DNA of 64,000 nucleotides, taken from Flavobacterium segetis (GTDB taxonomy: Bacteria > Bacteroidota > Bacteroidia > Flavobacteriales > Flavobacteriaceae). Under the pieces are notes generated by a model. The model did no database searches and had not been told where the DNA came from. It saw nothing but the letters and a program-made list of their open reading frames with translations. Below are positions 18,136 through 27,399 of this stretch, in pieces; the stretch's first letter is position 1; each line of letters opens with the position of its first letter. Both the position numbers and the translations under genes were made by a program. The stretch covers positions 1 to 64,000 of the forward strand of contig NZ_FQWE01000003.1 of assembly GCF_900129575.1 (NCBI RefSeq), given 5' to 3'.

Positions 18136-19668
18136 ATGAAAAAACTCCGCTTAATCCTTGGTGATCAACTTAATTTGCAACACTCTTGGTTTCAAGATTG
18201 CGATGAAAATATTATTTATGTTCTAGCTGAGATGCGTCAAGAAACTGATTATGTTAAACATCACATTCAAAAAGTTGTAGCGTTTTTTCAATCAATGCGT
18301 AATTTTTACACAACCATAATAGAGCGAGGTCATCAGGCTATTTATTTTCACATTAATGATAGCGAAAACCCTCAAGATTTAGAAAAATTAATTTTATTCT
18401 GTATAGAAAAATATTCTGTTGAAAAATTCGAATATCAATTGCCTGATGAATATCGCTTAGACGAACAATTAAGAAGAATTTGTTCCCAATTAAAAATGAA
18501 TTCCGAAGCATTCGATTCGGAGCATTTTTACACAACTCGCAACGAGCTCTCGGATTTTTACGAAGGAAAGAAGCTGCTGTTGATGGAGAATTTTTATCGC
18601 AACATGAGAAAAAAACATCATATTTTGATGGACGGTTCAACTCCGGTGGGCAATCAGTGGAATTTTGATGCTAGTAATCGCAAGAAATACAAAGGCGAAG
18701 TTCCTATTCCAGCAGCAAAAAATTTCCACGCAAACGTGTCAACACTTGTTGTGCAAATCAATGAAGCTGGTATTAAAACTTTCGGGAATATTGATGAAAA
18801 TAATTTTAGTTGGCCCACATCAAGAGAGCAATCTCTTGCTGTTTTAGATTATTTTTGCAGTCATTTGTTGAAACACTTTGGCGATTATGAAGATGCGATG
18901 CACACCAATGAAAAATTTCTTTTTCATTCCCGTTTGTCATTTGCTATGAATAGTAAAATGCTTTCACCAAAAGAAGTCATTAATACTGTTGTTTCTTTTT
19001 ATCATGCCAATGAAACTTATATTTCTATTTCACAAGTTGAAGGATTTGTACGACAAATTTTAGGTTGGCGAGAATATATTAGAGGAATTTACTGGAAAGA
19101 AATGCCAAATTATTCCCAGATGAATGTGTTGAATAACACCAATAAATTACCTGATTTTTTCTGGACAGGAAAAACTAAAATGAATTGCATGAGTCACGCA
19201 ATCAATCAAAGTTTAGACGAAGCTTATGCTCATCATATTCAACGACTCATGGTAATTGGAAATTTTGCGTTACTTACTCAAATCCATCCTGACGAAGTAG
19301 ACTCTTGGTATCTAGGAGTGTACATTGATGCCATAGAATGGGTTGAAATGCCCAATACTCGCGGGATGTCACAATATGCTGACGGAGGAATTATTGCTAC
19401 AAAGCCTTACGTATCATCAGGCAGTTATATTAATAAAATGAGTAATAATTGTGCTAAATGCCACTATAATGTAAAGGAAAAATTTGGCGATAAGGCTTGT
19501 CCTTTCAACACATTATATTGGAATTTCCTAGATGAAAAAAAGGAATATTTTAAAGGAAATCAAAGAATGGCCATGATGTTAAATCTTTTAAACAAAATCA
19601 ATCCAGAAGAAATGTATAAAATAAAAATAAAGGCAAATGAGATAATTGAAAACATGGATTCCTATTAA
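18136..19668 (+). CDS. Iron-sulfur bacterial cryptochrome/photolyase (PhrB/CryB type)
   Basis: This 510-residue protein belongs to the FeS-BCP branch of cryptochromes and photolyases. The N-terminal Rossmann domain starts MKKLRLILGDQLNLQHSWF and the FAD domain includes VEGFVRQILGWREYIRG and EWVEMPNTRGMSQYADGG. Four cysteines, C351, C439, C442 and C455, match the positions that bind the 4Fe-4S cluster in the Agrobacterium homologue. Members repair (6-4) photoproducts using blue light. The C-terminal half is complete. The gene ends at the terminator at 19674-19714. Confidence 0.93.
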   Translation: MKKLRLILGDQLNLQHSWFQDCDENIIYVLAEMRQETDYVKHHIQKVVAFFQSMRNFYTTIIERGHQAIYFHINDSENPQDLEKLILFCIEKYSVEKFEYQLPDEYRLDEQLRRICSQLKMNSEAFDSEHFYTTRNELSDFYEGKKLLLMENFYRNMRKKHHILMDGSTPVGNQWNFDASNRKKYKGEVPIPAAKNFHANVSTLVVQINEAGIKTFGNIDENNFSWPTSREQSLAVLDYFCSHLLKHFGDYEDAMHTNEKFLFHSRLSFAMNSKMLSPKEVINTVVSFYHANETYISISQVEGFVRQILGWREYIRGIYWKEMPNYSQMNVLNNTNKLPDFFWTGKTKMNCMSHAINQSLDEAYAHHIQRLMVIGNFALLTQIHPDEVDSWYLGVYIDAIEWVEMPNTRGMSQYADGGIIATKPYVSSGSYINKMSNNCAKCHYNVKEKFGDKACPFNTLYWNFLDEKKEYFKGNQRMAMMLNLLNKINPEEMYKIKIKANEIIENMDSY

Positions 19669-19673
19669 CAAAA

Positions 19674-19714
19674 AAAAGAGTGTTTCAATTCACAAGGAAT
19701 TCAAACACTCTTTT
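19674..19714. terminator. Bidirectional terminator after the photolyase gene
   Basis: Arms at 19674-19691 and 19697-19714 form an 18-bp stem with one mismatch and a 5-nt loop, with A-rich and T-rich flanks. It separates the convergent photolyase and glycine-zipper genes. Confidence 0.88.
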
Positions 19715-19732
19715 AATTATAAAAAGATAAGT

Positions 19733-20164
19733 TTAATCTTTTTTCTTTCCGTCTAATATAGCTCCGGTTCCAGCTCCTACTCCAGCACCTGCAACACCAC
19801 CAATGATAGCTCCTTGTACTTTTTTCTTGCTAATTATGGCTCCAGTTGCAGCACCAACTCCAGCACCTATGACAGCACCTTTTGCAGTATTGCTCCAACC
19901 TTTCTTTTTAGTGGTTGTACTGGTTGTAGTTGTAGTTGACCTTGGTGCCTGTTGATTAACAACAATAACTTCCTTTTTAGTTTCTACTTTGGCCTCTTCA
20001 ATTTTAACCATTTCTTGTTTCATAGAATCAATGACTCTTTGTTTTTCAATTACTACATTCATTGAATCTACAGTTGCTTTTTTCGCTGCTTGCACATCCA
20101 TTTTTCCTTGATTTTGACAAGATACCACAACTAGTGATAATAGAAAGAAATATACTATTTTCAT
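19733..20164 (-). CDS. Glycine-zipper lipoprotein
   Basis: This 143-residue protein has a lipoprotein signal (LLSLVVVSCQ, Cys16 lipidated). A coiled, charged middle (about 25-80) and a threonine-rich stretch follow. The C-terminal glycine zipper repeats AKGAVIGAGVGAATGAIISKKKVQGAIIGGVAGAGVGAGTGAI, which would insert in or against a membrane. This resembles YMGG/OmpA-like glycine-zipper proteins; the function is not established. Confidence 0.83.
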   Translation of the reverse strand: MKIVYFFLLSLVVVSCQNQGKMDVQAAKKATVDSMNVVIEKQRVIDSMKQEMVKIEEAKVETKKEVIVVNQQAPRSTTTTTSTTTKKKGWSNTAKGAVIGAGVGAATGAIISKKKVQGAIIGGVAGAGVGAGTGAILDGKKKD

Positions 20165-20251
20165 AATTTATTATATTAATTTTTAATTTGCAAAGTAAGA
20201 CTTAATATTACAAAGTATTGCTACACAATTAGCAGTAATATTTGTAAATCG

Positions 20252-21538
20252 TTAAACAACGGTTTTATTTAAAATTCCCGCTTTCAATATTTGTCCAAAA
20301 TTATACATGTCCTCATAAGAGGTGTATAAAGGAACAGGTGCTAATCGAATAACATTTGGCTCACGCCAATCCGTAATTACACCATTTTTCATTAAATAAT
20401 CAAATAGGCTTCTGCCTTCGCCATGCAATAAAACAGATAATTGCGACGCTCTATCTGATGGTTTTACTGGTGTTATGATTTCAAATGTGCTATCGGTTTC
20501 CTTATCTATTTCATGCAGAATAAATTCTAAGTAGGAGGTGATTGAATCTCGTTTATGCATCAATGCGTCCATTCCTATTTCATCAAACATATCAATAGAA
20601 GCTAAGTACGGTGCTAAAGAAAGAATTGGTATATTACTTATTTGCCAACCATCGGCACCGTGAACTGGATCAAAAGTTTGTTCCATCTTAAAACGCCTTT
20701 CTTTATTGTGTCCCCACCATCCGGCAAATCTAGGTAAAGTTGCATCATTGTGGTGTTTCTCATGTATAAAACAACCCGATGCATTTCCAGGTCCTGAATT
20801 CATGTATTTATAACTGCACCAGGAAGCAAAGTCTACGTTCCAATCATGTAACTGTAATTTAACATTACCCGCGGCATGTGCTAAATCCCAACCTACATAA
20901 GCTCCTGCTTTATGACCTGCAGCTGTTATTGTTTTCATGTCAAATACTTGGCCTGTATAATAATTTACACCACCGATTAAGACTAAAGCTAGCTCCTCAC
21001 CTACTTCATCAATTTTTGCTAAAACGTCTTCTAACCGAATATTGTGTTCGCCCTCTCGACGCTTAATTTCTACGATTGCATCTTCTGGTTTGTATCCGTG
21101 AAAATCAACTTGACTCTGAAACATGTATTGATCTGATGGAAATGCTTTTTCCTCACAAATAATTTTGTATCTTTTTTTCGTAGGACGATAAAAAGAAACC
21201 ATCAATAAATGAAGATTAACTGTGAGCGTGTTCATAACGGTCACTTCACTAGGAAGAGCGCCAACAATTTTACCCAGAGGTTCTGCAAAACGTTCATGAT
21301 AATCCCACCATGGCTTTTTAGCATAAAAATGACCTTCAACAGCAAGATTTGCCCAATCATCCATAACCTCATCGACGTACTTTTTAGTTCGTTTAGGCTG
21401 TAAACCTAGGGAATTACCAGTAAAATAAATAACTTTTTTATTATTAACTTGAGGAAAAATAAATTCTTCTTGGTATTTATGGAGTACATCATTTGCATCA
21501 AGTTGTTGTGCAAATTCAAGTGTATTTTTAAATATCAT
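20252..21538 (-). CDS. kynU: Kynureninase
   Basis: This 428-residue PLP enzyme cleaves kynurenine or 3-hydroxykynurenine to (3-hydroxy)anthranilate and alanine. Family hallmarks are FTGNSLGLQPKRT near 39-51, GWDLAHAAGN near 216-225, and the PLP-binding lysine K244 in SWCSYKYMNSGPGNASGCFIHEKH. Together with kmo in this window it gives two consecutive steps toward 3-hydroxyanthranilate, the quinolinate/NAD branch. Confidence 0.94.
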   Translation of the reverse strand: MIFKNTLEFAQQLDANDVLHKYQEEFIFPQVNNKKVIYFTGNSLGLQPKRTKKYVDEVMDDWANLAVEGHFYAKKPWWDYHERFAEPLGKIVGALPSEVTVMNTLTVNLHLLMVSFYRPTKKRYKIICEEKAFPSDQYMFQSQVDFHGYKPEDAIVEIKRREGEHNIRLEDVLAKIDEVGEELALVLIGGVNYYTGQVFDMKTITAAGHKAGAYVGWDLAHAAGNVKLQLHDWNVDFASWCSYKYMNSGPGNASGCFIHEKHHNDATLPRFAGWWGHNKERRFKMEQTFDPVHGADGWQISNIPILSLAPYLASIDMFDEIGMDALMHKRDSITSYLEFILHEIDKETDSTFEIITPVKPSDRASQLSVLLHGEGRSLFDYLMKNGVITDWREPNVIRLAPVPLYTSYEDMYNFGQILKAGILNKTVV

Positions 21539-21660
21539 AATTTGTAATTTGAATTGTAAAAATAGTAAAAAAGAAAGCAGTGCGCAGAAAATCAGATTAA
21601 GATTATGATTAAATTAAAGTTAGAACCTGTTCCAAAATTATTCTCGGTCTTATAATTGAT

Positions 21661-21668
21661 TACATTTG
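21661..21668 (+). promoter_or_regulatory. -7 promoter box (TACATTTG) for the SIMPL gene
   Basis: A full TAnnTTTG match lies 22 nt upstream of the ATG at 21691. Confidence 0.5.
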
Positions 21669-21690
21669 TTCAATTATAAAATATTTTATT

Positions 21691-22425
21691 ATGCTAAAAA
21701 ACAGTTTAAACGTAATTATAATCGCTATCGCTATTGTAATTTCTTCGTATTTGTTTTCAAATGCTTTTCAAAATCGAAATAAAAGCAGTGATAATATTAG
21801 TGTTACTGGATCAGGTAAAAAAGATTTCGTTTCTGATTTAATTGTTTGGAGTGGCTCTTTTTCTAAAAAGAGTATGACTTTGAAAGATGCATATTCCGAA
21901 TTAGATTCTGACAGGGCAAAGATTAAAAGCTATTTATCTAGTAAAGGAATTGCTGCAAATGAAATGGTTTTTTCAGCAGTAAATTTTAACAAGGAGTTTG
22001 AAACTAGTTATTATGAAAATGGCACGATGAGACAGCAGATATTCACTGGATTTACTTTAACACAAAGCGTAAACATCCAATCAAAGAAAGTTGATAAAAT
22101 TGAAGAAATTTCGAGACAATCAAGCGAATTAATCAATTCAGGTGTTGAATTTTACTCCTCACCTCCTGAATATTATTACACAAAACTAGCTGAGTTAAAA
22201 ATTCAAATGATTGCTGAAGCCACAAAGGATGCTAGTGCTCGAGCTAAAAGTATCGCCGAAAATGCAAATGCCAGTTTAGGGAATCTTAAAAAATCGGATA
22301 TGGGTGTTTTCCAAATTACAGGTCAAAACTCCTCAGAAGATTTTTCTTATGGTGGATCTTTTAATACTCAATCTAAAAATAAAACAGCTCATATTACAGT
22401 TAGACTCGCTTATCAAGTTGAGTAG
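21691..22425 (+). CDS. SIMPL-domain (DUF541) protein
   Basis: This 244-residue protein has an N-terminal membrane anchor (NVIIIAIAIVISSYLFSNAF) and a SIMPL domain from about residue 35 to the end. Family features are the opening SVTGSGKKDFVSDLIVWSGSF and the C-terminal ARAKSIAENANASLGNLKKSDMGVFQI. It is periplasmic and anchored to the inner membrane. SIMPL proteins are linked to envelope or oxidative stress in some bacteria; a role here is not shown. It is a single-gene unit closed by the terminator at 22445-22484. Confidence 0.87.
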   Translation: MLKNSLNVIIIAIAIVISSYLFSNAFQNRNKSSDNISVTGSGKKDFVSDLIVWSGSFSKKSMTLKDAYSELDSDRAKIKSYLSSKGIAANEMVFSAVNFNKEFETSYYENGTMRQQIFTGFTLTQSVNIQSKKVDKIEEISRQSSELINSGVEFYSSPPEYYYTKLAELKIQMIAEATKDASARAKSIAENANASLGNLKKSDMGVFQITGQNSSEDFSYGGSFNTQSKNKTAHITVRLAYQVE

Positions 22426-22444
22426 AGAATTTTGATTTTATTAC

Positions 22445-22484
22445 AACAAAAAAATCTCGTCATTACTGACGAGATTTTTTTGTT
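22445..22484. terminator. Bidirectional terminator between SIMPL gene and queA
   Basis: A perfect 18-bp stem (arms 22445-22462 and 22467-22484) with a 4-nt loop has a GC core (TCTCGTCA) and A/T tracts on both sides, between two convergent genes. Confidence 0.92.
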
Positions 22485-22502
22485 TATAAAATAAATTTCA
22501 AA

Positions 22503-23552
22503 TTATATGATTAACATAGCGTCACCGTATGAGTAGAATTTATATTTTTCTTCGATTGCTTCAGCGTAAGCTCTTTTCATTAAATCATGACCACAAAATG
22601 CAGAAACCATCATTAACAATGTTGATTTTGGTGTATGGAAATTAGTAATCATACAAGTTGGAATTGTAAAATCATGTGGAGGAAAAACAAATTTGTTAGT
22701 CCATCCATCAAAAGGATTCAGCGTGTTTTGAGAAGAAACTGAACTTTCAACTGCACGCATTGAAGTTGTTCCTACAGTACAAATGCGTTTCTTTTTAGCT
22801 TTAGCATTATTAACAATATCACACGCTTCTTGAGTAATTTTTAATTCCTCCGAATCCATTTTATGTTTCGATAAATCCTCAACTTCAACCGGATTAAAAG
22901 TTCCTAAACCTACGTGAAGTGTCACTTCAGCAAAATTAATTCCCTTAATTTCTAACTTTTTTAATAAATGCTTGGAAAAGTGTAATCCAGCTGTTGGTGC
23001 AGCTACAGAACCTTCTTCTTTAGCATAGATAGTTTGGTAACGTTCCGCATCCTCTGGAGTTACGTCTCTAGAAATGTATTTTGGGATTGGTGTTTCTCCA
23101 AGTTCGGTCAATTTATTTCTAAATTCTTCATACGAACCATCGTAAAGAAAACGCAAAGTACGTCCGCGAGAAGTAGTATTATCAATAACTTCAGCAACTA
23201 ATGAATCATCATCACCAAAATACAATTTATTCCCAATTCTGATTTTACGAGCTGGATCAACTAATACATCCCAAAGTCTTTGTTCAGAATTCAATTCTCT
23301 AAGCAAGAAAACCTCGATTCTTGCTCCTGTTTTTTCTTTGTTACCGTATAAACGAGCTGGGAAAACTTTAGTGTTATTTAGAATTAAAACATCACCTTCA
23401 TCAAAATAATCGATAACGTCTTTAAACATTTTATGTTCAATAGTTTGTTTCTTACGATCAATAACCATTAAACGAGCTTCGTCTCTGTTTTCAGCAGGAT
23501 ATTCTGCAAGAAGTTCTTTAGGTAAATCAAATTGAAAATGTGATAATTTCAT
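22503..23552 (-). CDS. queA: S-adenosylmethionine:tRNA ribosyltransferase-isomerase (QueA)
   Basis: This 349-residue enzyme adds the epoxycyclopentanediol ring from SAM to preQ1 in tRNA, making epoxyqueuosine. Characteristic segments are [23 protein letters not shown] at the N-terminus, [15 protein letters not shown] near 184-199, and [11 protein letters not shown] and [17 protein letters not shown] toward the C-terminus. Full length. A TATCTTTG box lies at 23617-23624. Confidence 0.95.
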   Translation of the reverse strand: MKLSHFQFDLPKELLAEYPAENRDEARLMVIDRKKQTIEHKMFKDVIDYFDEGDVLILNNTKVFPARLYGNKEKTGARIEVFLLRELNSEQRLWDVLVDPARKIRIGNKLYFGDDDSLVAEVIDNTTSRGRTLRFLYDGSYEEFRNKLTELGETPIPKYISRDVTPEDAERYQTIYAKEEGSVAAPTAGLHFSKHLLKKLEIKGINFAEVTLHVGLGTFNPVEVEDLSKHKMDSEELKITQEACDIVNNAKAKKKRICTVGTTSMRAVESSVSSQNTLNPFDGWTNKFVFPPHDFTIPTCMITNFHTPKSTLLMMVSAFCGHDLMKRAYAEAIEEKYKFYSYGDAMLII

Positions 23553-23616
23553 ATTAAATGATATGTTTTAAATTTTAGATTTAGGATTTAAAAAAATCCA
23601 AAAAATCTTTCAACTG

Positions 23617-23624
23617 CAAAGATA
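23617..23624 (-). promoter_or_regulatory. -7 promoter box (TATCTTTG) for queA
   Basis: A full TAnnTTTG match on the minus strand lies 65 nt upstream of the queA ATG. No preQ1 riboswitch-like pseudoknot was recognised in the 5' leader. Confidence 0.45.
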
Positions 23625-23715
23625 CGATTGTGAGATAGGCGTTGTCAAGTGTTTTGCTATTTATTTTTAAAAGTCCAATGCCACAATAGCGAATTTGCAC
23701 TACGTGAAATTTAAT

Positions 23716-24942
23716 TTATAAAATTTCAGACACATTATAACCTAGCTTCTTCATGTCTTCCCAAAAATCAGGATATGATTTTGAAACAACTTCGGCGTTT
23801 TCGATAATAATGGGCACTTTTAGAGCTAAAGGTGCAAATGCCATCGCCATTCTATGATCATTATAAGTAGCGATTTTAATATTAGGATTGATTTTATCAG
23901 AAGCAAGAAGTGTCAAACTATCATTAGTTACTACTATATTTGCTCCCAATTTTGTTAACTCTATTCGAAGCGCTTCGAGCCGGTCAGTTTCCTTTATTTT
24001 TAAAGTATGAAGTCCATTAAGATGACAGCCTATTCCTAATCCAAGGCAAGTAACTACAATCGTTTGGGCGATATCAGGTGTGTTATTTAGTTCTAAGTTT
24101 AAAGTTGCCGATTTAAAATCAAGTTGTTTAACCAATGTCATTTTGTTTCCCATAAAGTGCGTTTCCACGCCCATTTGCTTGTAGATTTCAACTAATGCTG
24201 AATCACCTTGCAAACTGGTTTCTGTATAACTATTCAATGAAATTATGGCATTTTCGGACATAGCAACCAGACTAAAAAAGTACGATGCGGAACTCCAATC
24301 CGATTCTACTATCATTACTTTTGATGCAACTTCTTGTTTTGGATAAACGGTAATGACATTTCCTTTGAAACTGGTTTCTATATCCAATTCATTCAACAAT
24401 GCCAACGTCATTTTGATATAAGGAACCGAAGTGATTTCTCCTTCTAATGTAAGTTCTAGTCCGTTTTCTAATTTTGGCGCAATTAATAACAATGCAGAAA
24501 TATATTGGCTACTTACATTAGCTGCAATGGTAACCTTCGAAGCTGTGATTTTTTTTCCTGTAATTCGAATTGGCGGATAGCCAGCTTCCTTCTCATAGGA
24601 AATTTTTGCGCCTAACTGTTCCAAGGCTTCCACTAAAACTTTTATTGGACGCTCAGTCATTCTTTTAGAGCCGGTCAAAACTACTTCACGACCTTCATTT
24701 ACAGCAAAATAAGCTGTCAAGAAACGCATCGCCGTTCCTGCATGATGAATGTCAACTATTTCCTCGTTTCCTTGCAATGCTTTTTGCATGACTTCGCTAT
24801 CATCAGAATTAGATGTATTGGATAATGTAACATTTGGAAATAAGGCTTGCAATAATAAGAGTCGATTAGTTTCACTTTTTGAACCGGTAATTTTAATTGC
24901 AGCGTCTAAAGTGGAATGAGTAGTTTGTAATAGTAAGTTCAT
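23716..24942 (-). CDS. aroA: 3-phosphoshikimate 1-carboxyvinyltransferase (EPSP synthase)
   Basis: This 408-residue enzyme joins shikimate-3-phosphate and phosphoenolpyruvate to give EPSP, the step before chorismate synthase. Motifs include ITGSKSETNRLLLLQALF at 18-35, HHAGTAMRFLTAYFA with TGSKRMTERPI, and the C-terminal KETDRLEALRIELTKLGA and NDHRMAMAFAPLAL. It supplies the chorismate used by the aromatic operon at 29950-34212, but is transcribed separately. Confidence 0.95.
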   Translation of the reverse strand: MNLLLQTTHSTLDAAIKITGSKSETNRLLLLQALFPNVTLSNTSNSDDSEVMQKALQGNEEIVDIHHAGTAMRFLTAYFAVNEGREVVLTGSKRMTERPIKVLVEALEQLGAKISYEKEAGYPPIRITGKKITASKVTIAANVSSQYISALLLIAPKLENGLELTLEGEITSVPYIKMTLALLNELDIETSFKGNVITVYPKQEVASKVMIVESDWSSASYFFSLVAMSENAIISLNSYTETSLQGDSALVEIYKQMGVETHFMGNKMTLVKQLDFKSATLNLELNNTPDIAQTIVVTCLGLGIGCHLNGLHTLKIKETDRLEALRIELTKLGANIVVTNDSLTLLASDKINPNIKIATYNDHRMAMAFAPLALKVPIIIENAEVVSKSYPDFWEDMKKLGYNVSEIL

Positions 24943-25041
24943 ATTGTGGTGATGAGTTAAAATGCTTAAATTATAATTACTGTAATTCAGCTTTGCAATT
25001 TAACATTCCTCCTTTGCAATTCATAATTTATCGATTGCAAA

Positions 25042-25368
25042 TTATTTTAGTTTTTCGTTGTTTTTGTGACGATCTTTATCTCTAATTGATTTAAAATCCA
25101 TCTTTTTATCAAAAGCGGCTTGCATATCAATTCCTGTTTGATTTGCTAAGCATAAAACCACAAAAACTACATCTGCTAGTTCCTCACCAAGATCTTTGTC
25201 TTTATCACTTTTTTTCTCGGATTGTTCTCCGTAGCGACGAGCAATAATTCTAGCCACTTCACCTACTTCCTCTGTAAGTTGTGCCATATTTGTAAGTTCA
25301 TTAAAGTACCGAACGCCGTGCTCTCTAATCCATGTATCTACGTCGAGTTGTGCATTTTTTAAATCCAT
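25042..25368 (-). CDS. MazG-like nucleotide pyrophosphohydrolase
   Basis: This 108-residue all-alpha NTP pyrophosphohydrolase has the MazG metal motif: EEVGEVARIIARRYGEQ followed by EELADVVFVVLCLANQTGID, with acidic residues that bind magnesium. Such enzymes hydrolyse nucleoside triphosphates to monophosphates, often for nucleotide-pool cleaning. The frame extends upstream to 25449, but the ATG at 25368 (MDLKNAQLDVDTWIREHGVRYFNELTN) gives the normal family N-terminus. Confidence 0.88.
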   Translation of the reverse strand: MDLKNAQLDVDTWIREHGVRYFNELTNMAQLTEEVGEVARIIARRYGEQSEKKSDKDKDLGEELADVVFVVLCLANQTGIDMQAAFDKKMDFKSIRDKDRHKNNEKLK

Positions 25369-25520
25369 TGCTATAATTTTAGACAAATATACAATTGGTA
25401 AAAGTCTGTTTACTGCCTTTTTAAAACTATTTCTACTGTTCACTGACAATTATATCTCCAAAAAATTATATTTAAAAACATTTAAGTTCCTAATTAATCT
25501 AAAAGGTAAGGAATTAAAAA

Positions 25521-25551
25521 TTGCGATTTTAATCAGTTTATTTTATCTTTG
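25521..25551 (+). promoter_or_regulatory. Promoter for the permease-MscS operon
   Basis: TTG at 25521-25523 and TATCTTTG at 25544-25551 are spaced 20 bp apart, close to the Bacteroidota TTTG-N19-TAnnTTTG consensus. The predicted leader is about 95 nt and contains a small 6-bp hairpin at 25586-25603. Confidence 0.5.
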
Positions 25552-25651
25552 AGTATAAAGAAATGCAAAATTATATAAAATTTCAAATGGTTTCTTCACC
25601 ATTAAAGCTATACAGGCTTAAAAAAAGACAGTTGCTAAGTATCCGTAGACA

Positions 25652-27394
25652 ATGACAAAAACTCCCCATAAAAAATTAAATCAGTTAGAATCTACCGCAA
25701 TATGTGGCAACGACATTAGCTCATCTTGTTTATATGTATCTGCATTAACAATAGGTTTTGCAGGTCAATATGCATGGATTTCGCTACTATTTGTTGGAGT
25801 TGTTTTATTCTTATTTAGAAAAATATATGGTGAGGTAGTTGGTGCATTACCATTAAATGGTGGCGCCTATAATGTTTTACTAAATACCTCGTCTAAAAGG
25901 ATGGCCTCGGTTGCAGCTGTTCTAACAGTGCTTTCGTATATGGCAACTGCAGTTATATCAGCATCAGAAGCAATGCATTATCTACATAATATCATTGATT
26001 CAATTTCGATTCCTATTGCAACAATTTTTGTTTTAGTGTCCTTTACCATTTTAGCAATCATAGGAATTGGCGAATCGGCTAAAGTCGCAGTTGGCATCTT
26101 TATTTTTCACTTAATTTCTCTAGTTTTATTAGTTACCACCTCCATTTTATTTGTTGTTTTTAATGGTTTACAAACTTTTCACCTCAATTGGGCAATCCCG
26201 TTAACTACGCATAGTTTGTTATATACTTTATTTTTAGGTTTTTCAGTTGCTATGCTAGGAATTTCAGGATTTGAAAGTTCTGCAAATTTTGTGGAGGAAC
26301 AGCAAGTGGGAGTTTTTCCAAAAACATTACGGAATATGTGGGTGATTGTAACTTTCTTTAATCCTGTGATTGCTTTGTTACTAATTGCCATCATTCCTAT
26401 TGCGCAATTAGGAGACCATAAGGAATCACTCTTAGCTTTCTTAGGACACACCGCAGGGGGAAATTGGCTTTCATGGCTAATATCGATTGATGCTGTACTA
26501 GTTCTATGTGGTGCTGTTTTGACCTCATTTGTTGGTGTAACTGGACTTTTAAAAAGAATGACCTTAGATCGTATCTTACCTAATTATTTTTTGAAAGAGA
26601 ATAAAAGTGGTTCTAATTATAGAATTATAATTAGCTTTTTAATTTTATGCGTTTCTGTATTATTTGTTACCAAAGGAAATTTAGAGTCTTTAGCGGGTGT
26701 GTATACTTTTTCATTTCTTGCTGTAATGGCATTGTTTGGAATTGGAAATTTATTATTAAAGTTTAAACGAAAAAAACTGCCTCGGCCAGAAAAAGCAAAG
26801 GGCATATCAGTGATTGTAGCTATTTCTTTAATTATTATTGCTTTTACTGGGAACTATATTTTGAATGAAAAATCTTTTTTTACCTTTTTGAAATATTTGA
26901 CTCCAGCACTACTATTTATTTTTATCATGTTAAATAGATTAATCATCATTGAATTTATCATTAAAGCAATGGAATATTTCTATAATCCGTTGCGTAAATT
27001 TGTTGTAACAAGCAGTCTGTTTTTGAATAAATTACACACTAAAATTAATTCTCAAGAATTTGTTTTTTTTACGAAGGGAGATGATGTTGCAATTCTTAAT
27101 AAAGTTATGCAGTACGTCCAAAACAATGAAACCACTAAAAAACTTAAAATTGTAAATGTAATTCAGGAGTCGCATTCAAATCAGAAATTGAAGATAGATT
27201 TAGAAGTTTTAGACCGTGCTTATCCTGAAATACATATTGAATTTATAGAGATCGAAGGTGTTTTTGGTCCTGAGTTAATAACTGCACTGTCCGAAAAATG
27301 GAAAATACCAAAGAACTTCATGTTCATAGGTTCACCTGGAGATAAATTTTCCTATCGCGTCGCTGATTTAGGCGGTGTTCGATTAATAATGTAA
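25652..27394 (+). CDS. APC-superfamily amino-acid permease
   Basis: This 580-residue integral membrane protein has about twelve hydrophobic segments through residue 430 and the APC family signature near the N-terminus (NDISSSCLYVSALTIGFAGQYAW, EVVGALPLNGGAYNVLLNT). The last 140 residues are hydrophilic and probably form a cytoplasmic regulatory domain (EFVFFTKGDDVAILNKVMQYVQ onward), longer than in minimal transporters. It lies 5 bp from the mscS-like gene. Substrate unknown. Confidence 0.86.
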   Translation: MTKTPHKKLNQLESTAICGNDISSSCLYVSALTIGFAGQYAWISLLFVGVVLFLFRKIYGEVVGALPLNGGAYNVLLNTSSKRMASVAAVLTVLSYMATAVISASEAMHYLHNIIDSISIPIATIFVLVSFTILAIIGIGESAKVAVGIFIFHLISLVLLVTTSILFVVFNGLQTFHLNWAIPLTTHSLLYTLFLGFSVAMLGISGFESSANFVEEQQVGVFPKTLRNMWVIVTFFNPVIALLLIAIIPIAQLGDHKESLLAFLGHTAGGNWLSWLISIDAVLVLCGAVLTSFVGVTGLLKRMTLDRILPNYFLKENKSGSNYRIIISFLILCVSVLFVTKGNLESLAGVYTFSFLAVMALFGIGNLLLKFKRKKLPRPEKAKGISVIVAISLIIIAFTGNYILNEKSFFTFLKYLTPALLFIFIMLNRLIIIEFIIKAMEYFYNPLRKFVVTSSLFLNKLHTKINSQEFVFFTKGDDVAILNKVMQYVQNNETTKKLKIVNVIQESHSNQKLKIDLEVLDRAYPEIHIEFIEIEGVFGPELITALSEKWKIPKNFMFIGSPGDKFSYRVADLGGVRLIM

Positions 27395-27399
27395 TTGAT

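Noticed and set aside
18353..18847. Several frames of 60-95 codons inside the photolyase gene
   Set aside because: Shadow frames of a long conserved gene.
23584..23600. Small hairpin in the queA leader, considered as a preQ1 riboswitch
   Set aside because: Only an A/T-rich 6-bp stem; no preQ1 aptamer pseudoknot pattern found.
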